64,000 nt of DNA from Clostridia bacterium (GTDB lineage: Bacteria; Bacillota_A; Clostridia; Christensenellales; Aristaeellaceae), in assembly GCA_017509065.1 (NCBI GenBank), contig JAFWQM010000217.1:1-64000 (forward strand), given 5' to 3'. The position numbers and the translations under genes were made by a program. The notes below the pieces were generated by a model, which was not told where the DNA came from, made no database searches, and saw only the letters and a program-made list of their open reading frames with translations. Each line of letters begins with the position of its first letter. Position 1 is the first letter of the stretch. Shown piece by piece: positions 37,115-46,650 of this stretch.

Positions 37115-39235
37115 GTGGCAACTGCATCGAAACTGATTATCGTGGAATCTCCCGCAAAGGCCCGCACCATCGCCAAATTCCTGGGCCGGGGCTACAAGGT
37201 AGAGGCGTCTCAGGGGCATGTGCGCGACCTGCCCAAGTCCCAGCTGGGCGTGGATGTGGATCAGGACTTCGCCATGAAGTACATCACCATTCACGGCCGG
37301 GGCAAGATCCTGACCAAAATTCGCAAAGAAGCCAAGGCGGCGTCCAAAATATACCTTGCCACTGACCCTGACCGCGAGGGAGAAGCCATTTCCTGGCATC
37401 TGGCCCAAACCCTGGGGATGGACGTGAATTCTCCCTGCCGCATTGAATTTCACGAAGTGACGGCAAAGGCAGTGGAAAACGCGCTGAAAAATCCCCGGCC
37501 TATCGATATGGAGCGGGTGGACGCCCAGCAGGCTCGCCGCGCCCTGGACAGGCTGGTGGGTTACAAGATCAGCCCGCTGCTGTGGGCCAAGGTGAAAAAG
37601 GGTCTGAGCGCCGGCCGCGTGCAGTCCGTGGCGACCCGGCTGGTGGTGGACAGGGAGCAGGATATCGAGGATTTTATTCCCGAGGAGTATTGGGACATTA
37701 CCGCGAACGCGCTGCTGCCCGCGGCAAGGGGAAGAAAAACCACGTTCGTCCTGCGCCTCAGTACCCTGGACGGACAGAAGGCCGAGCTCCACAACGAAGC
37801 GGAAGCGAAGGCCGCCTTGAATCGGGTGGAAAACGCCCATTTCGCCGTGTACGGTATCAAGCGCGGCGAAAAGAAAAAACTGCCCGCCCCACCGTTCACC
37901 ACATCGTCTTTGCAGCAGGAAGCCGGGCGGAAGCTGAACTTCACCACGCAGAAAACCATGCAGGTAGTGCAGCAGCTGTATGAAGGCGTCGACCTGGAGG
38001 GCGAAGGCACGCAGGGTATCGTCACCTATATCCGCACCGACAGCGTGCGCATTTCCCAGGAAGCCCTGGACGCCGTGCGAGCATTCATTCCTGAACGCTT
38101 CGGCAGGGAATACCTGCCTGATGAGCCCAATGAATTCAAGGGTCGCCGCAACGCCCAGGACGCTCACGAGGCCATCCGGCCCACGGATGTGACGCGCACA
38201 CCGGAATCCATCAAGGCATCTTTGACCAAAGAACAGTTCCAGCTTTACCGGCTGATCTATTCGCGCTTTGTGGCGAGCCAGATGAACCCCGCCGTGTACG
38301 ATACCATGAGCATGGATGTGAACGGCGAGGGCGTCGGCCTGCGCTTCTACGGCGAGCACAAGCGCTTCCCCGGCTTTACCAGCGTGTACGAGGAAAGCAC
38401 CGATGAAACCCAGGAAGCGGCGGAAACCACCCTGCCTACTTTCGAGGAAGGCGCGCCTGTGACCATCGAATCAGCGGACAGCGTTCAGCATTTCACCCAG
38501 CCCCCGGCCCGCTACACCGAAGCCAGCTTGGTGAAAACGCTGGAAGAAAAGGGCATCGGCAGGCCCTCCACCTACGCACCGACCATCACCACCATCATTG
38601 CCCGCGGCTACGTGATGCGGGAAAACAAGCGCCTCTATCCCACGGAACTTGGCCGCACCATCAACGCCATGATGACCCAGTATTTTGGCCCCATCGTGGA
38701 CACCGAATTCACTGCCGAGCTGGAAGAAGAGCTGGACGCTGTGGAGGAGGGAAACGAGGATTGGCGCAAGGTGCTGAGCGAATTCTATCCGCCTTTTGAA
38801 AAGATGCTGGACAACGCCGAGGAAGAAATCGAAAAGGTGGAAATCAAGGACGAGCCCAGCGACGTGGTCTGCGACAAGTGCGGGGCGCAGATGGTGTACC
38901 GCGTGGGGCGCTACGGGAAATTCCTGGCCTGCCCCAATTTCCCGGACTGCCGCAATACAAAACCCATCCTGACCTATATCGACGCCAAATGCCCCAAGTG
39001 CGGCGGGCGGCTGCTGGAAAAAACCAGCCGGAAGAATCGCAAATTCTACGGCTGCGAGCATTACCCGGAATGTGATTTCGTGTCCTGGGAAATGCCCGTG
39101 GACCAGAAGTGCGAAAAGTGCGGAAGCTATATGACCTTGAAGCGCTCCCGCAAGGGGGAGACCTGGTATCTTTGCAGCAACGAGACTTGCCGCCATCGGG
39201 TAGAGGTCAAGACCGAAACGGAGGACGAGGAATGA
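37115..39235 (+). CDS. topA: DNA topoisomerase I
   Basis: A 706-residue type IA topoisomerase that relaxes negative supercoils. The TOPRIM domain starts with [11 protein letters not shown] and has DPDREGE near residue 87. The active-site tyrosine is in [10 protein letters not shown] near residue 306. Three C-terminal four-cysteine zinc ribbons (CDKC, CPKC and CEKC starts) bind single-stranded DNA. GTG 37115 is chosen because GGAGG lies 8 bases upstream; an earlier TTG overlaps that site. The gene lies between element C and trmFO, in the normal dprA-topA-trmFO order. Confidence 0.97.
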   Translation: MATASKLIIVESPAKARTIAKFLGRGYKVEASQGHVRDLPKSQLGVDVDQDFAMKYITIHGRGKILTKIRKEAKAASKIYLATDPDREGEAISWHLAQTLGMDVNSPCRIEFHEVTAKAVENALKNPRPIDMERVDAQQARRALDRLVGYKISPLLWAKVKKGLSAGRVQSVATRLVVDREQDIEDFIPEEYWDITANALLPAARGRKTTFVLRLSTLDGQKAELHNEAEAKAALNRVENAHFAVYGIKRGEKKKLPAPPFTTSSLQQEAGRKLNFTTQKTMQVVQQLYEGVDLEGEGTQGIVTYIRTDSVRISQEALDAVRAFIPERFGREYLPDEPNEFKGRRNAQDAHEAIRPTDVTRTPESIKASLTKEQFQLYRLIYSRFVASQMNPAVYDTMSMDVNGEGVGLRFYGEHKRFPGFTSVYEESTDETQEAAETTLPTFEEGAPVTIESADSVQHFTQPPARYTEASLVKTLEEKGIGRPSTYAPTITTIIARGYVMRENKRLYPTELGRTINAMMTQYFGPIVDTEFTAELEEELDAVEEGNEDWRKVLSEFYPPFEKMLDNAEEEIEKVEIKDEPSDVVCDKCGAQMVYRVGRYGKFLACPNFPDCRNTKPILTYIDAKCPKCGGRLLEKTSRKNRKFYGCEHYPECDFVSWEMPVDQKCEKCGSYMTLKRSRKGETWYLCSNETCRHRVEVKTETEDEE

Positions 39236-40533
39236 GCGTGACCGTCGTCGGCGCGGGCCTGGCGGGGTGCGAAGCGGCGTGGCAGTTGGTAAAGCGGGGG
39301 ATACCCGTCACGCTGATCGAGCAGAAGCCGGAAAACTACAGCCCCGCCCATCATTCGCCCCTGTTCGCGGAGTTGGTCTGCTCCAATTCCCTGCGCTCCG
39401 ACCGGCTGCAAAACGCCGTGGGCCTGCTCAAAGAGGAAATGCGGCGGATGGATTCGCTCATCCTCACGGCGGCGGACAATGCGCGGGTACCAGCGGGGGG
39501 AGCCCTGGCGGTGGATCGGGACGCCTTTTCGGGATACATCACCGAAACGCTGAAAAACCATCCGCTTTTGACATTTGAAGCCCGCGAGGTAACTAACATC
39601 CCGGAAGCCCCCGCCATCATCGCCACCGGGCCGCTGACCAGCGACAGGCTGGCCGACGCCATCGCCGCCATGCCGGAAGTGTCCACCCTGAATTTCTACG
39701 ACGCCGCCGCGCCCATCGTGACGGCGGAATCCCTGGACATGAGCAAGGTCTACCGCGCTTCCCGCTACGGACGGGGGGACGATTACCTGAACTGCCCCAT
39801 GAACCCGGAGGAGTACGACGCCTTTGTGCTGGCCCTGCTGAACGCCGAAACCGCGCCGGTACACGGCTTCGAGGAAAAAAAGGTGTTCGAGGGCTGCATG
39901 CCGGTGGAAAGCATGGCGCGGCGGGGGCATATGGTGCTGGCCTTCGGGCCGCTCAAACCCGTGGGCCTGCCTGACCCGCGCACGGGAAAAGACCCCTACG
40001 CCGTGGTGCAGCTTCGCCAGGACGACGCGGCGGGAACGCTGTATAACCTGGTGGGCTTCCAGACGCGCCTCAAATTCCCTGAGCAGAAGCGGGTGTTCGG
40101 CATGATCCCCGGCCTGGAAAACGCGGAATTCGCCCGGTACGGGGTAATGCACCGCAACACCTTCCTGAACAGTCCCGGCTTGCTGGATGCGCATTACCAG
40201 ATGATTTCCAGACCCGGCCTGTATTTCGCGGGCCAGATGACCGGCGTGGAGGGCTACGTGGAAAGCGCGGGCAGCGGTATGGTGGCGGGTATCTGCGTTG
40301 CCATGCAGCAGATGGACAGGCCCCTGCCGGAGTTCCCCCGCACAACAGCGCTTGGCGCTTTGGCCCATTACGTTGCGGCTCAAAACCAGAACTTCCAGCC
40401 CATGAACGTGACCTATGGCATCATGGAAGGCTGGCCCGAGCGCGTGCGCGGCGGCAAACAAGCCCGGTATGAAAAGATTGCGGAACGGGCGCTGGAAACC
40501 GTCGGGCAGATCAAAAATCAATTGGACGCCTGA
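39232..40533 (+). CDS. trmFO: Methylenetetrahydrofolate-tRNA-(uracil-5-)-methyltransferase TrmFO
   Basis: A 433-residue flavoprotein that makes 5-methyluridine at tRNA position 54 using methylenetetrahydrofolate. The FAD-binding [11 protein letters not shown] is at the N-terminus. The two key cysteines are in [11 protein letters not shown] and FEGCMPVE. Its length is typical. The ATG overlaps the topA stop codon (ATGA). In the related Bacillus order, xerC follows here; in this window a secreted hydrolase gene takes that place. Confidence 0.96.
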   Translation: MSVTVVGAGLAGCEAAWQLVKRGIPVTLIEQKPENYSPAHHSPLFAELVCSNSLRSDRLQNAVGLLKEEMRRMDSLILTAADNARVPAGGALAVDRDAFSGYITETLKNHPLLTFEAREVTNIPEAPAIIATGPLTSDRLADAIAAMPEVSTLNFYDAAAPIVTAESLDMSKVYRASRYGRGDDYLNCPMNPEEYDAFVLALLNAETAPVHGFEEKKVFEGCMPVESMARRGHMVLAFGPLKPVGLPDPRTGKDPYAVVQLRQDDAAGTLYNLVGFQTRLKFPEQKRVFGMIPGLENAEFARYGVMHRNTFLNSPGLLDAHYQMISRPGLYFAGQMTGVEGYVESAGSGMVAGICVAMQQMDRPLPEFPRTTALGALAHYVAAQNQNFQPMNVTYGIMEGWPERVRGGKQARYEKIAERALETVGQIKNQLDA

Positions 40534-40541
40534 TTTTTCTC

Positions 40542-40570
40542 TTGCCAAATCAGAAAGAATCTGCTATGAT
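40542..40570 (+). promoter_or_regulatory. Sigma-A promoter of the secreted hydrolase gene
   Basis: TTGCCA, exactly 17 bases, TATGAT (40565-40570), starting just after the trmFO stop codon. The leader to the GTG start is about 45 bases. Confidence 0.75.
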
Positions 40571-40622
40571 ATGCAATGGTCAAAGAAAGACAACTTCTGC
40601 AAATGAAAGAGGAGGTTTGACC

Positions 40623-41942
40623 GTGAAACGAATCCTCTGTGTGGCTTTGACCCTGGTATTGGTTTTTCCTGTCCTCACTATAGCAGAGGAAACCTATACC
40701 GCACATTACGTATTCTCTCTTCTTCAATCCGAAGATTACGACGCGTTATATGCGCTGTTTGGAAAACCCATGCGAGCCGGAGTGAAGACTAAGGAAGACA
40801 TTCCCTCTTACTTTCCTTTATTGGGTGAACCTGTACGCTTCGGTATTGAAACGACGACTATAGAGGAATCATTTGGTGAGTCATGTCGAAAGACCGTAAT
40901 ACCCTTCTATTACGAAGACAATGTGGTGATTTTTCAGGTTTACTGGCAGGATAACCTGATTGTGGGTATGTTTCAGGGAACAATCCCGATGGAAAAAGTA
41001 TCCCTGGGGGAAATACCGGAAGGGATCAGAGAAGATGGCGTCTGTGTCGGCGATATGCCATTATTCGGTTTGGTGACTGTACCTGAAGAAAGGTCAGCGT
41101 TGCTGCCTGCCGTTGTTCTGTTGCATGGCTCCGGCCCAGCCGATATGGATGAAGCCGTTGGGAACACGAAGATGTTTCGGGATCTGGCGCATGGTTTTGC
41201 CCAGAAAGGCATCGCCTCGCTGCGATATTATAAACGGACGTATGTTTATGGAAATGAATATTCCGCGGAAGAAATAAAGCTTTTCACCGTCCGGGAGGAA
41301 TCCATCAACGACGCTGTGACGGCGGCTCAAATTCTGCGCACTGACCCTCGCATTGACCCGGAAAGGATTTACCTGGTCGGCCATTCCATGGGGGCCATGC
41401 TTGCCCCGCGTATCGCACAGGAGAACCCCGGCCTGTTCGCGGGCATTATCCTTTTGTCCGGTACACCGAAAACCCTGGCGGACATTGTGCTCAGCCAGAA
41501 TCAGGCGCTCGTGGACGCCATGTCCCCTTTGGAAAAGATCGTGGGGAACATGCAGATGGCCGCATTGCGTCAGAGCTGGAAGGACGTTCTGAAAGGCAGC
41601 GCGGAAGAAGCGAAAGGGAAAACGGTATTTGGCCAGCCCGCTTATTATTTCTGGGAAATGGCCCAGTATGACACCGCCGAAATCCTGAAAACCCTGGACA
41701 TTCCTGTGCTCATTATCAATGGCGGAGCGGACTTCCAGGTGATCGACGCAGACGGCATCGACGCCTGGCGGGCAGCCGAATTGCCGGAGAATGTGCAATT
41801 ATCTTATTATCCAAGCCTCAATCATCTTCTCATGAATCCTGACGCCCCGGACAGTATGCGGGGCACGACGAAGGAATACGACATTCCCTGCCACGTATCG
41901 GAAGAGGTCATAGACGAAGTGGCGGCATTTATTTTGAATTAA
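40623..41942 (+). CDS. Secreted alpha/beta hydrolase with DUF3887-like N-terminus
   Basis: A 439-residue exported protein. Residues 1-20 are a signal peptide ending TIA before EET. Residues 25-125 resemble the small DUF3887 domain found before such hydrolases. The catalytic domain has GHSMG (nucleophile S255), a later aspartate in NGGADFQVID and a histidine in YPSLNHLLM. Substrate unknown; esterase or acyl hydrolase is likely. GTG 40623 is chosen for the GAGGAGG 7 bases upstream. It has its own promoter, and its base composition looks more AT-rich than its neighbours. It sits where xerC usually lies, so it may be an insertion. hslV follows after 15 bases. Confidence 0.85.
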   Translation: MKRILCVALTLVLVFPVLTIAEETYTAHYVFSLLQSEDYDALYALFGKPMRAGVKTKEDIPSYFPLLGEPVRFGIETTTIEESFGESCRKTVIPFYYEDNVVIFQVYWQDNLIVGMFQGTIPMEKVSLGEIPEGIREDGVCVGDMPLFGLVTVPEERSALLPAVVLLHGSGPADMDEAVGNTKMFRDLAHGFAQKGIASLRYYKRTYVYGNEYSAEEIKLFTVREESINDAVTAAQILRTDPRIDPERIYLVGHSMGAMLAPRIAQENPGLFAGIILLSGTPKTLADIVLSQNQALVDAMSPLEKIVGNMQMAALRQSWKDVLKGSAEEAKGKTVFGQPAYYFWEMAQYDTAEILKTLDIPVLIINGGADFQVIDADGIDAWRAAELPENVQLSYYPSLNHLLMNPDAPDSMRGTTKEYDIPCHVSEEVIDEVAAFILN

Positions 41943-41957
41943 ACGGAGGATAAACGA

Positions 41958-42491
41958 ATGAAAATGATGGGAACCACCATCTGTGCCGTGAAGAAGGACG
42001 GCAAAATCGCCGTGGCGGGCGACGGCCAGGTGACCATGGGAGAACACACGGTATTCAAGGCCACCGCCCGGAAGGTGCGGCGGATTTACAACGACAGCGT
42101 GGTGACGGGCTTCGCCGGTTCCGTGGCGGACGCCTTCTCCCTGTGCGAGCGCTTTGAAGACAAGCTGACCCAGTGCGGCGGCAACCTGGAACGCGCCGCC
42201 GTGATGCTGGCCCAGGACTGGCGGGGGGACAAGGGCCTGCGCCAGCTGGAAGCCATGCTGATCGTGGCGAACAAGGAAACCATGCTGATCGTCAGCGGTA
42301 CCGGCGAGGTCATCGACCCGGACGACGGTGTGGCCGCCATCGGTTCCGGCGGCAACTACGCCTTGGCCGCAGCCCGGGCGCTTGTGCAGAACACTAACCT
42401 GTCCGCGAAGGAAATCGCCGAAAAAGCGCTGCACATCGCCGCGTCCATCTGCGTGTACACCAATGACAACATCATCGTGGAGGAGGTGTGA
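41958..42491 (+). CDS. hslV: ATP-dependent protease subunit HslV (ClpQ)
   Basis: A 177-residue proteasome-like peptidase that forms the proteolytic core of HslUV. The MKMMG start precedes TTICAV, so a short propeptide probably exposes an N-terminal threonine nucleophile. Family segments [17 protein letters not shown] and [15 protein letters not shown] are intact. ACGGAGGA lies before the ATG. It is followed after three bases by hslU. Confidence 0.96.
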   Translation: MKMMGTTICAVKKDGKIAVAGDGQVTMGEHTVFKATARKVRRIYNDSVVTGFAGSVADAFSLCERFEDKLTQCGGNLERAAVMLAQDWRGDKGLRQLEAMLIVANKETMLIVSGTGEVIDPDDGVAAIGSGGNYALAAARALVQNTNLSAKEIAEKALHIAASICVYTNDNIIVEEV

Positions 42492-42494
42492 GCC

Positions 42495-43895
42495 ATGAGC
42501 GAAACCAAGAAACTGACGGGCCGCGCCCATGAACTGACGCCCCGCGAGGTCGTGCGGGAGCTGGACCGCTATATCATCGGCCAGGATGACGCCAAGCGCG
42601 CCGTGGCCATCGCCCTGCGCAACCGTTACCGCCGCTCTCAATTGTCTCCCGAAATGAGGGAGGAAATCTATCCCAAGAACATCCTCATGATCGGCCCCAC
42701 GGGCGTGGGCAAAACCGAAATCGCCCGCCGCCTGGCGAAGCTGGTGGAAGCGCCCTTTATCAAAGTGGAAGCCACCAAGTTTACCGAAGTCGGCTATGTG
42801 GGCCGCGACGTGGAATCTATCATCCGCGACCTGGCGGAAAACGCCGTGCGCATGGTGAAGGACGAGCATGTGGCCCGGGTCAAGACACGCGCCCAGGTAC
42901 TGGCCGAAGACCGGCTGGTGACGCTGCTCATGCACCCGGTCAAGAAAAACACTGCTTCCACCAATCCCCTGGACGTGCTGCTGGGCCGCGCCAAGCAGGA
43001 GCCCGACCCTTCCGAGGAGGAAAAAATCGAAATCGGGCGCAAGCGGGACGAGATTCGCGCCCAGCTTCGCTCCGGCCAGTTGGAGGACCGCGAGCTGGAA
43101 ATCGAAGTGGAGGAAGCCGCGCCCCAGCTGGAGGTCGGCGGCGCGTCTATCAGCATCGGCGACATGATGGGCGGTATGCTGCCCAAGCGCACCAAGATGC
43201 GCCATGTAAAGGTAAAGGAAGCCCGTGAAATCCTCATTCAGGAGGAATCCCAAAAACTGATTGATGAGGACGCGGTAAAGGAAGAAGCCATCCGCCGCTG
43301 CGAGCAGAGCGGCATCGTGTTCCTGGATGAGATCGACAAGATCGCCGGGCGCTCCGCCATGGGCGGCCCGGACGTGAGCCGCGAGGGCGTGCAGCGGGAC
43401 ATCCTGCCCATCGTGGAAGGCTCCACCGTGAATACCAAATACGGTCCCGTGTGCACGGACTTTATGCTCTTCATCGGCGCGGGCGCGTTCCATGTGGCGA
43501 AGGTCAACGATTTGATCCCCGAACTGCAGGGCCGTTTCCCGGTGCATGTCAACCTGAAATCCCTGACCCAGGAGGATTTCGTCGCCATCCTGACCAAGAC
43601 GGACAACGCCATCACCCGGCAGTACACCGCCCTGCTGGAGGTGGACAAGGTACACCTGACCTTCGACGAGGACGCCCTGAACGAAATTGCCCGCATCGCC
43701 ATGTTGTCCAACGAGACCGGCGAGGACATCGGCGCGCGGCGTCTCCACGCGGTCTTTGAAGAACTCTTAGAGGATGTATCCTTCAACGCGGGCGGAGACA
43801 ATATGCCCGACGTGTACCTGACCATCACAGCCGATTACGTGAAGGAGCACCTGAAAACCGCAAAAGAGATGGATATGCACAGGTATATTCTGTAA
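42495..43895 (+). CDS. hslU: HslU ATPase subunit (ClpY)
   Basis: A 466-residue AAA+ unfoldase that feeds substrates to HslV. Walker A is GPTGVGKTE near residue 72 and Walker B VFLDEIDK near 276. The inserted I-domain (about residues 120-245), the GYVGRD pore loop and the C-terminal IL tail that docks into HslV are present. GGAGGTG precedes the ATG. In Bacillus codY follows; here it is absent and repeat element D comes next. Confidence 0.96.
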   Translation: MSETKKLTGRAHELTPREVVRELDRYIIGQDDAKRAVAIALRNRYRRSQLSPEMREEIYPKNILMIGPTGVGKTEIARRLAKLVEAPFIKVEATKFTEVGYVGRDVESIIRDLAENAVRMVKDEHVARVKTRAQVLAEDRLVTLLMHPVKKNTASTNPLDVLLGRAKQEPDPSEEEKIEIGRKRDEIRAQLRSGQLEDRELEIEVEEAAPQLEVGGASISIGDMMGGMLPKRTKMRHVKVKEAREILIQEESQKLIDEDAVKEEAIRRCEQSGIVFLDEIDKIAGRSAMGGPDVSREGVQRDILPIVEGSTVNTKYGPVCTDFMLFIGAGAFHVAKVNDLIPELQGRFPVHVNLKSLTQEDFVAILTKTDNAITRQYTALLEVDKVHLTFDEDALNEIARIAMLSNETGEDIGARRLHAVFEELLEDVSFNAGGDNMPDVYLTITADYVKEHLKTAKEMDMHRYIL

Positions 43896-43900
43896 AAAAA

Positions 43901-44018
43901 TAGGAGGTTGGAGGTAAGAAGTAGGAGGTTTATATAGTCAGTCAATCAAAGACAGTACACACTGCATCAGTGAAAAATGCAATCATTATAAACCTCCTAC
44001 CTATAACTACCTACCTAA
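43901..44018 (+). repeat. Heptad fold-back element D
   Basis: A 118-bp inverted repeat beginning 5 bases after the hslU stop codon. The first arm (43901-43935) has TAGGAGG, TTGGAGG, TAAGAAG, TAGGAGG and then TTTATAT. The second arm (43984-44018) is its partial complement with fewer and less regular units. The spacer contains a CACTG/CAGTG mini-hairpin and ends with AATCATTATAAA (43981-43992), identical to element B. The cmk ribosome binding site follows the element. Confidence 0.8.
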
Positions 44019-44039
44019 GAGAAGCGGGAGGGGAAAGAA

Positions 44040-44711
44040 ATGCCATTGACCATCGCCATTGACGGGCCGGTAGGCGCGGGAAAATCCACGATCTCAGATG
44101 AAGTAGCCAAGCGATTGGGTATTCTGCACCTGGACACGGGGGCTATGTATCGGGCGCTCGGCTTGTGCGCCATTGAAAACGGGCTTGATTTAGACGACGA
44201 AGCCGCCGTTTCCGCGCTGTGCGCTTCTGAGAAAGCGCAGGTGAGCGTCCGCTATGAGAACGGCGCGCAGATCACGCTACTGAACGGCCGCGATGTGAGC
44301 GGCCTGATCCGCACGCAGGAAGTGGGCGGCGCCGCATCCACCGTCTCAAAATACCGCGAGGTAAGAAAAATCATGGTCAGACGTCAGCAGGAAATGGCGA
44401 GAGAACAGCCCATGCTGCTGGATGGGCGGGACATCGGCACGGTGGTTTTACCTGACGCAACGCTCAAGGTTTATCTTACCGCCACGCCGGAGGCCCGCGC
44501 ACAGCGAAGAATGCTGCAATTGCGGGAAAAAGGCGATAATACGCCGTTCGAAGAAATTTTGAAAGAAGTCAACGCCCGGGATTACCAGGATACGCACCGG
44601 GAAGTGACACCGCTTCGGCAGGCCGACGACGCAGTGCTGGTGGATTCCTCCGATTTAAGCTTTGAAGAAACCGTTCAGGCAATTCTGTCCCTTGTGGAGG
44701 CAAAGCAATGA
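44040..44711 (+). CDS. cmk: Cytidylate kinase
   Basis: A 223-residue (d)CMP kinase. The P-loop is DGPVGAGKST at residues 8-17. The LDTGAMYRA and DGRDIGTVV segments bind the CMP and the lid. Its length is normal. GGGAGGGGAAAG precedes the ATG. Its stop overlaps the plsC start (ATGA), so the two are translationally coupled; the cmk-plsC pair is common in Clostridia. Confidence 0.96.
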   Translation: MPLTIAIDGPVGAGKSTISDEVAKRLGILHLDTGAMYRALGLCAIENGLDLDDEAAVSALCASEKAQVSVRYENGAQITLLNGRDVSGLIRTQEVGGAASTVSKYREVRKIMVRRQQEMAREQPMLLDGRDIGTVVLPDATLKVYLTATPEARAQRRMLQLREKGDNTPFEEILKEVNARDYQDTHREVTPLRQADDAVLVDSSDLSFEETVQAILSLVEAKQ

Positions 44712-45373
44712 GCAACAAAGAAGCTGTGAAAAAGGAACCGGAAAAAAAGGTTTCTCCGGAAAAGGAGCGCACCTTCGTGTATACGCTGCTCCGCGTGATC
44801 GCGTGCGTCGGCGTGCACACGATCTTTCCTGTCAAGTATTATCATAAGGAACGGTATGAGTTAAAAGCGCCGTACATCACCATGTCCAACCACCAGAGCG
44901 CCTGCGACCCGATTATCTTGGCTTATCCCTGCAAGAAATACGAGGTTCGCTTCGTCGGCAAAAAAGAACTGAATCTCAACAAGTTCGTTGAAAAAGTGCT
45001 GGCGAAGCTGCACATGATCACCGTGGATCGCCACAATTCTGATATGGCGGCCATGCGCCTGTGCGCCAAAACCCTGCGGGACGGGTATGTCCTCGGTATT
45101 TTCCCGGAAGGCACCCGGCACCACAACGATTTGATGGAAGAAGTGGAGACCGGCGCGGCGGTGCTGGCGCTGCGGGCGAAGGTGCCCATTCTGCCGGTGT
45201 ATATTGAATCCAAGCCGAAATTCCTGCGGATGAATCACGTCTATATCGGCGAGCCGATGGACATCTCCGATCTGGCAGCTCAAGGCTTCAACACTGAAGT
45301 GGTGGAAGCGCTGTGCGGCCGCATCCGCGAAGCGTTCTTTGCTTTGCGCAAGGAGTGCCAGGAGAGAAAATGA
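44708..45373 (+). CDS. plsC: 1-acyl-sn-glycerol-3-phosphate acyltransferase
   Basis: A 221-residue membrane-associated acyltransferase that makes phosphatidic acid from lysophosphatidate. The catalytic NHQSACD (NHx4D) motif is near residue 57 and the FPEGTR substrate motif near residue 135. A short hydrophobic segment near residue 30 could anchor it. The N-terminal 20 residues are rich in Lys and Glu. It overlaps cmk and is followed by a long hairpin at 45378-45420. Confidence 0.93.
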   Translation: MSNKEAVKKEPEKKVSPEKERTFVYTLLRVIACVGVHTIFPVKYYHKERYELKAPYITMSNHQSACDPIILAYPCKKYEVRFVGKKELNLNKFVEKVLAKLHMITVDRHNSDMAAMRLCAKTLRDGYVLGIFPEGTRHHNDLMEEVETGAAVLALRAKVPILPVYIESKPKFLRMNHVYIGEPMDISDLAAQGFNTEVVEALCGRIREAFFALRKECQERK

Positions 45374-45377
45374 ATTT

Positions 45378-45420
45378 GTGGGGGAACCGCTCTTTGCAGG
45401 TCAAAGATCGGTTCCCCCAC
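45378..45420 (+). repeat. Long perfect intergenic hairpin after plsC
   Basis: GTGGGGGAACCG (45378-45389) pairs with CGGTTCCCCCAC (45409-45420), with TCTTTG/CAAAGA pairing inside after one mismatch, giving about 18 pairs around CAGGT. No T-run follows, so it is not a standard terminator; it could protect the 3' end of the cmk-plsC mRNA or be a dispersed repeat. Confidence 0.6.
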
Positions 45421-45486
45421 ACCCCTTCCGAGAAAACCATATGAAACCTTGACTGGTTTTCCAATTTTCTTATAAAAGGTGAACGA

Positions 45487-45981
45487 ATGAATCAACAATT
45501 ATTGACAATCCGCCGGGCGGAGGAACGCGATATTCCCGGCATCATGGATTTGCTGGTGCAGGTTTGCATGGTGCATCACCGCATTCGTCCCGATCTGTTT
45601 AATGGGCCGGCCACGAAGTATACGGAAGAAGAACTGAAAGCCATTCTCGCAGATGATAAGACGCCAGTTTTCGTCTGTACAGACGAAAATGGAAAAGTGC
45701 TGGGCCATTCCTTCTGTATTTTTCAGCGGCACGTAGGACACAACGTCCTGACCGACGTGAAGACCCTGTACATCGACGACCTCTGCGTAGACGAAAACCA
45801 GCGGGGGAGAGGCGTCGGCAAAGCGCTGTATGACCATGTGCTTAATTTCGCTCGGGAAAACAAATGCTATAATGTGACTCTGAACGTATGGGCCGGGAAC
45901 GACAGCGCGTTGGAATTCTACCGGAAGCGGGGATTGTCCATGCAGAAATACGGCATGGAAGTTATTTTACAGAGGAACTGA
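45487..45981 (+). CDS. GNAT family N-acetyltransferase
   Basis: A 164-residue GCN5-related acetyltransferase. Motif A for acetyl-CoA is DENQRGRGVGKALYDHV near residue 100, preceded by the LYIDDLCVD strand and followed by the NVTLNVWAGNDSALEFYRKRG segment. The acceptor is unknown (amine, peptide or antibiotic). AAAGGTG lies before the ATG. The next gene starts three bases after its stop. Confidence 0.9.
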   Translation: MNQQLLTIRRAEERDIPGIMDLLVQVCMVHHRIRPDLFNGPATKYTEEELKAILADDKTPVFVCTDENGKVLGHSFCIFQRHVGHNVLTDVKTLYIDDLCVDENQRGRGVGKALYDHVLNFARENKCYNVTLNVWAGNDSALEFYRKRGLSMQKYGMEVILQRN

Positions 45982-45984
45982 AAT

Positions 45985-46491
45985 ATGGACAGGAAATTTG
46001 GCTGGACGACCCTTGGCATCATTGGTTTTATCTTCGCGCCCCTTGGCGCGTTCTTTATCGCTTTGGGCGTGCTGCTCTTTGCCGTGAAAGCAGGCACTGA
46101 CCCGGAAGACCCCATGGTGTTTCTGTGCGTCTTTGGCGGGATGGGCCTGATCTTCTGCCTGATCGGCCTGAGTTTTTTAGGCGTTGACCTTCGCCGCAGG
46201 AACGCGATGAAGCGCGCCTTGGACGGCGGCGATTACGTGATGGCGAAGATCGTGGGCACGCAGCCCAAACTGAACGTCGACATGAACGGCTCGCATCCCT
46301 TTGTGGCGGAATGTCATTGGACGAATCCCGACACGGGGGAGACCCATGTGTTTTTCAGCCGTTATCTGTACTTTGACCCGACCGGGTTGTTCACCTCCGA
46401 TGAGGTGCCCGTGTATATCGACCGGATGAACGAAAAGACGTTCTTTGTGGATATCGACGCCGTGCTGCCCAAGGTGGTTGTGCATCGCTGA
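45985..46491 (+). CDS. DUF3592-like small membrane protein
   Basis: A 168-residue protein with two transmembrane helices (about residues 9-33 and 43-66) and a C-terminal beta-rich domain (MAKIVGTQP ... FVAECHW ... VPVYIDRMN ... FFVDID). This layout resembles DUF3592 proteins, whose role is unknown. GAGGAACT before the ATG is a weak site, so translation is probably coupled to the acetyltransferase gene three bases upstream. Confidence 0.75.
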   Translation: MDRKFGWTTLGIIGFIFAPLGAFFIALGVLLFAVKAGTDPEDPMVFLCVFGGMGLIFCLIGLSFLGVDLRRRNAMKRALDGGDYVMAKIVGTQPKLNVDMNGSHPFVAECHWTNPDTGETHVFFSRYLYFDPTGLFTSDEVPVYIDRMNEKTFFVDIDAVLPKVVVHR

Positions 46492-46511
46492 ACCTCATCC
46501 TTGCTATCCTG

Positions 46512-46542
46512 AAACCGGGAGCATTTTCACTCCCGGTTTTTT
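46512..46542 (+). terminator. Terminator after the acetyltransferase pair
   Basis: AAACCGGGAG/CTCCCGGTTT stem of ten pairs, 8-base loop and a T-run. Confidence 0.92.
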
Positions 46543-46587
46543 GTATGCATAAAAGCAAACTGCTTTTGTACTTTTTCTGTATAGTGC

Positions 46588-46616
46588 TTTACAGAATACC
46601 AATCTTCGAGTACAAT
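46588..46616 (+). promoter_or_regulatory. Sigma-A promoter of the citrate synthase operon
   Basis: TTTACA, 17-base spacer, TACAAT (46611-46616). Transcription would start near 46623, inside the TGTATACA palindrome. Confidence 0.75.
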
Positions 46617-46624
46617 TGTATACA
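46617..46624 (+). promoter_or_regulatory. Candidate GntR operator
   Basis: TGTATACA is a perfect palindrome directly after the -10 box, at the expected transcription start. FadR/FCD-type GntR regulators often bind sites of this kind, and such a regulator is encoded in the same operon (48052-48699), so autoregulation is plausible. Confidence 0.45.
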
Positions 46625-46650
46625 TGAATCCGGAAAGGAGATGGAGAAGA

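Noticed and set aside
45449..45476. Promoter TTGACT-N16-TATAAA before the acetyltransferase gene
   Set aside because: The -10 box overlaps the ribosome binding site, so the transcript would start about 4 bases before the ATG and would not contain that site.
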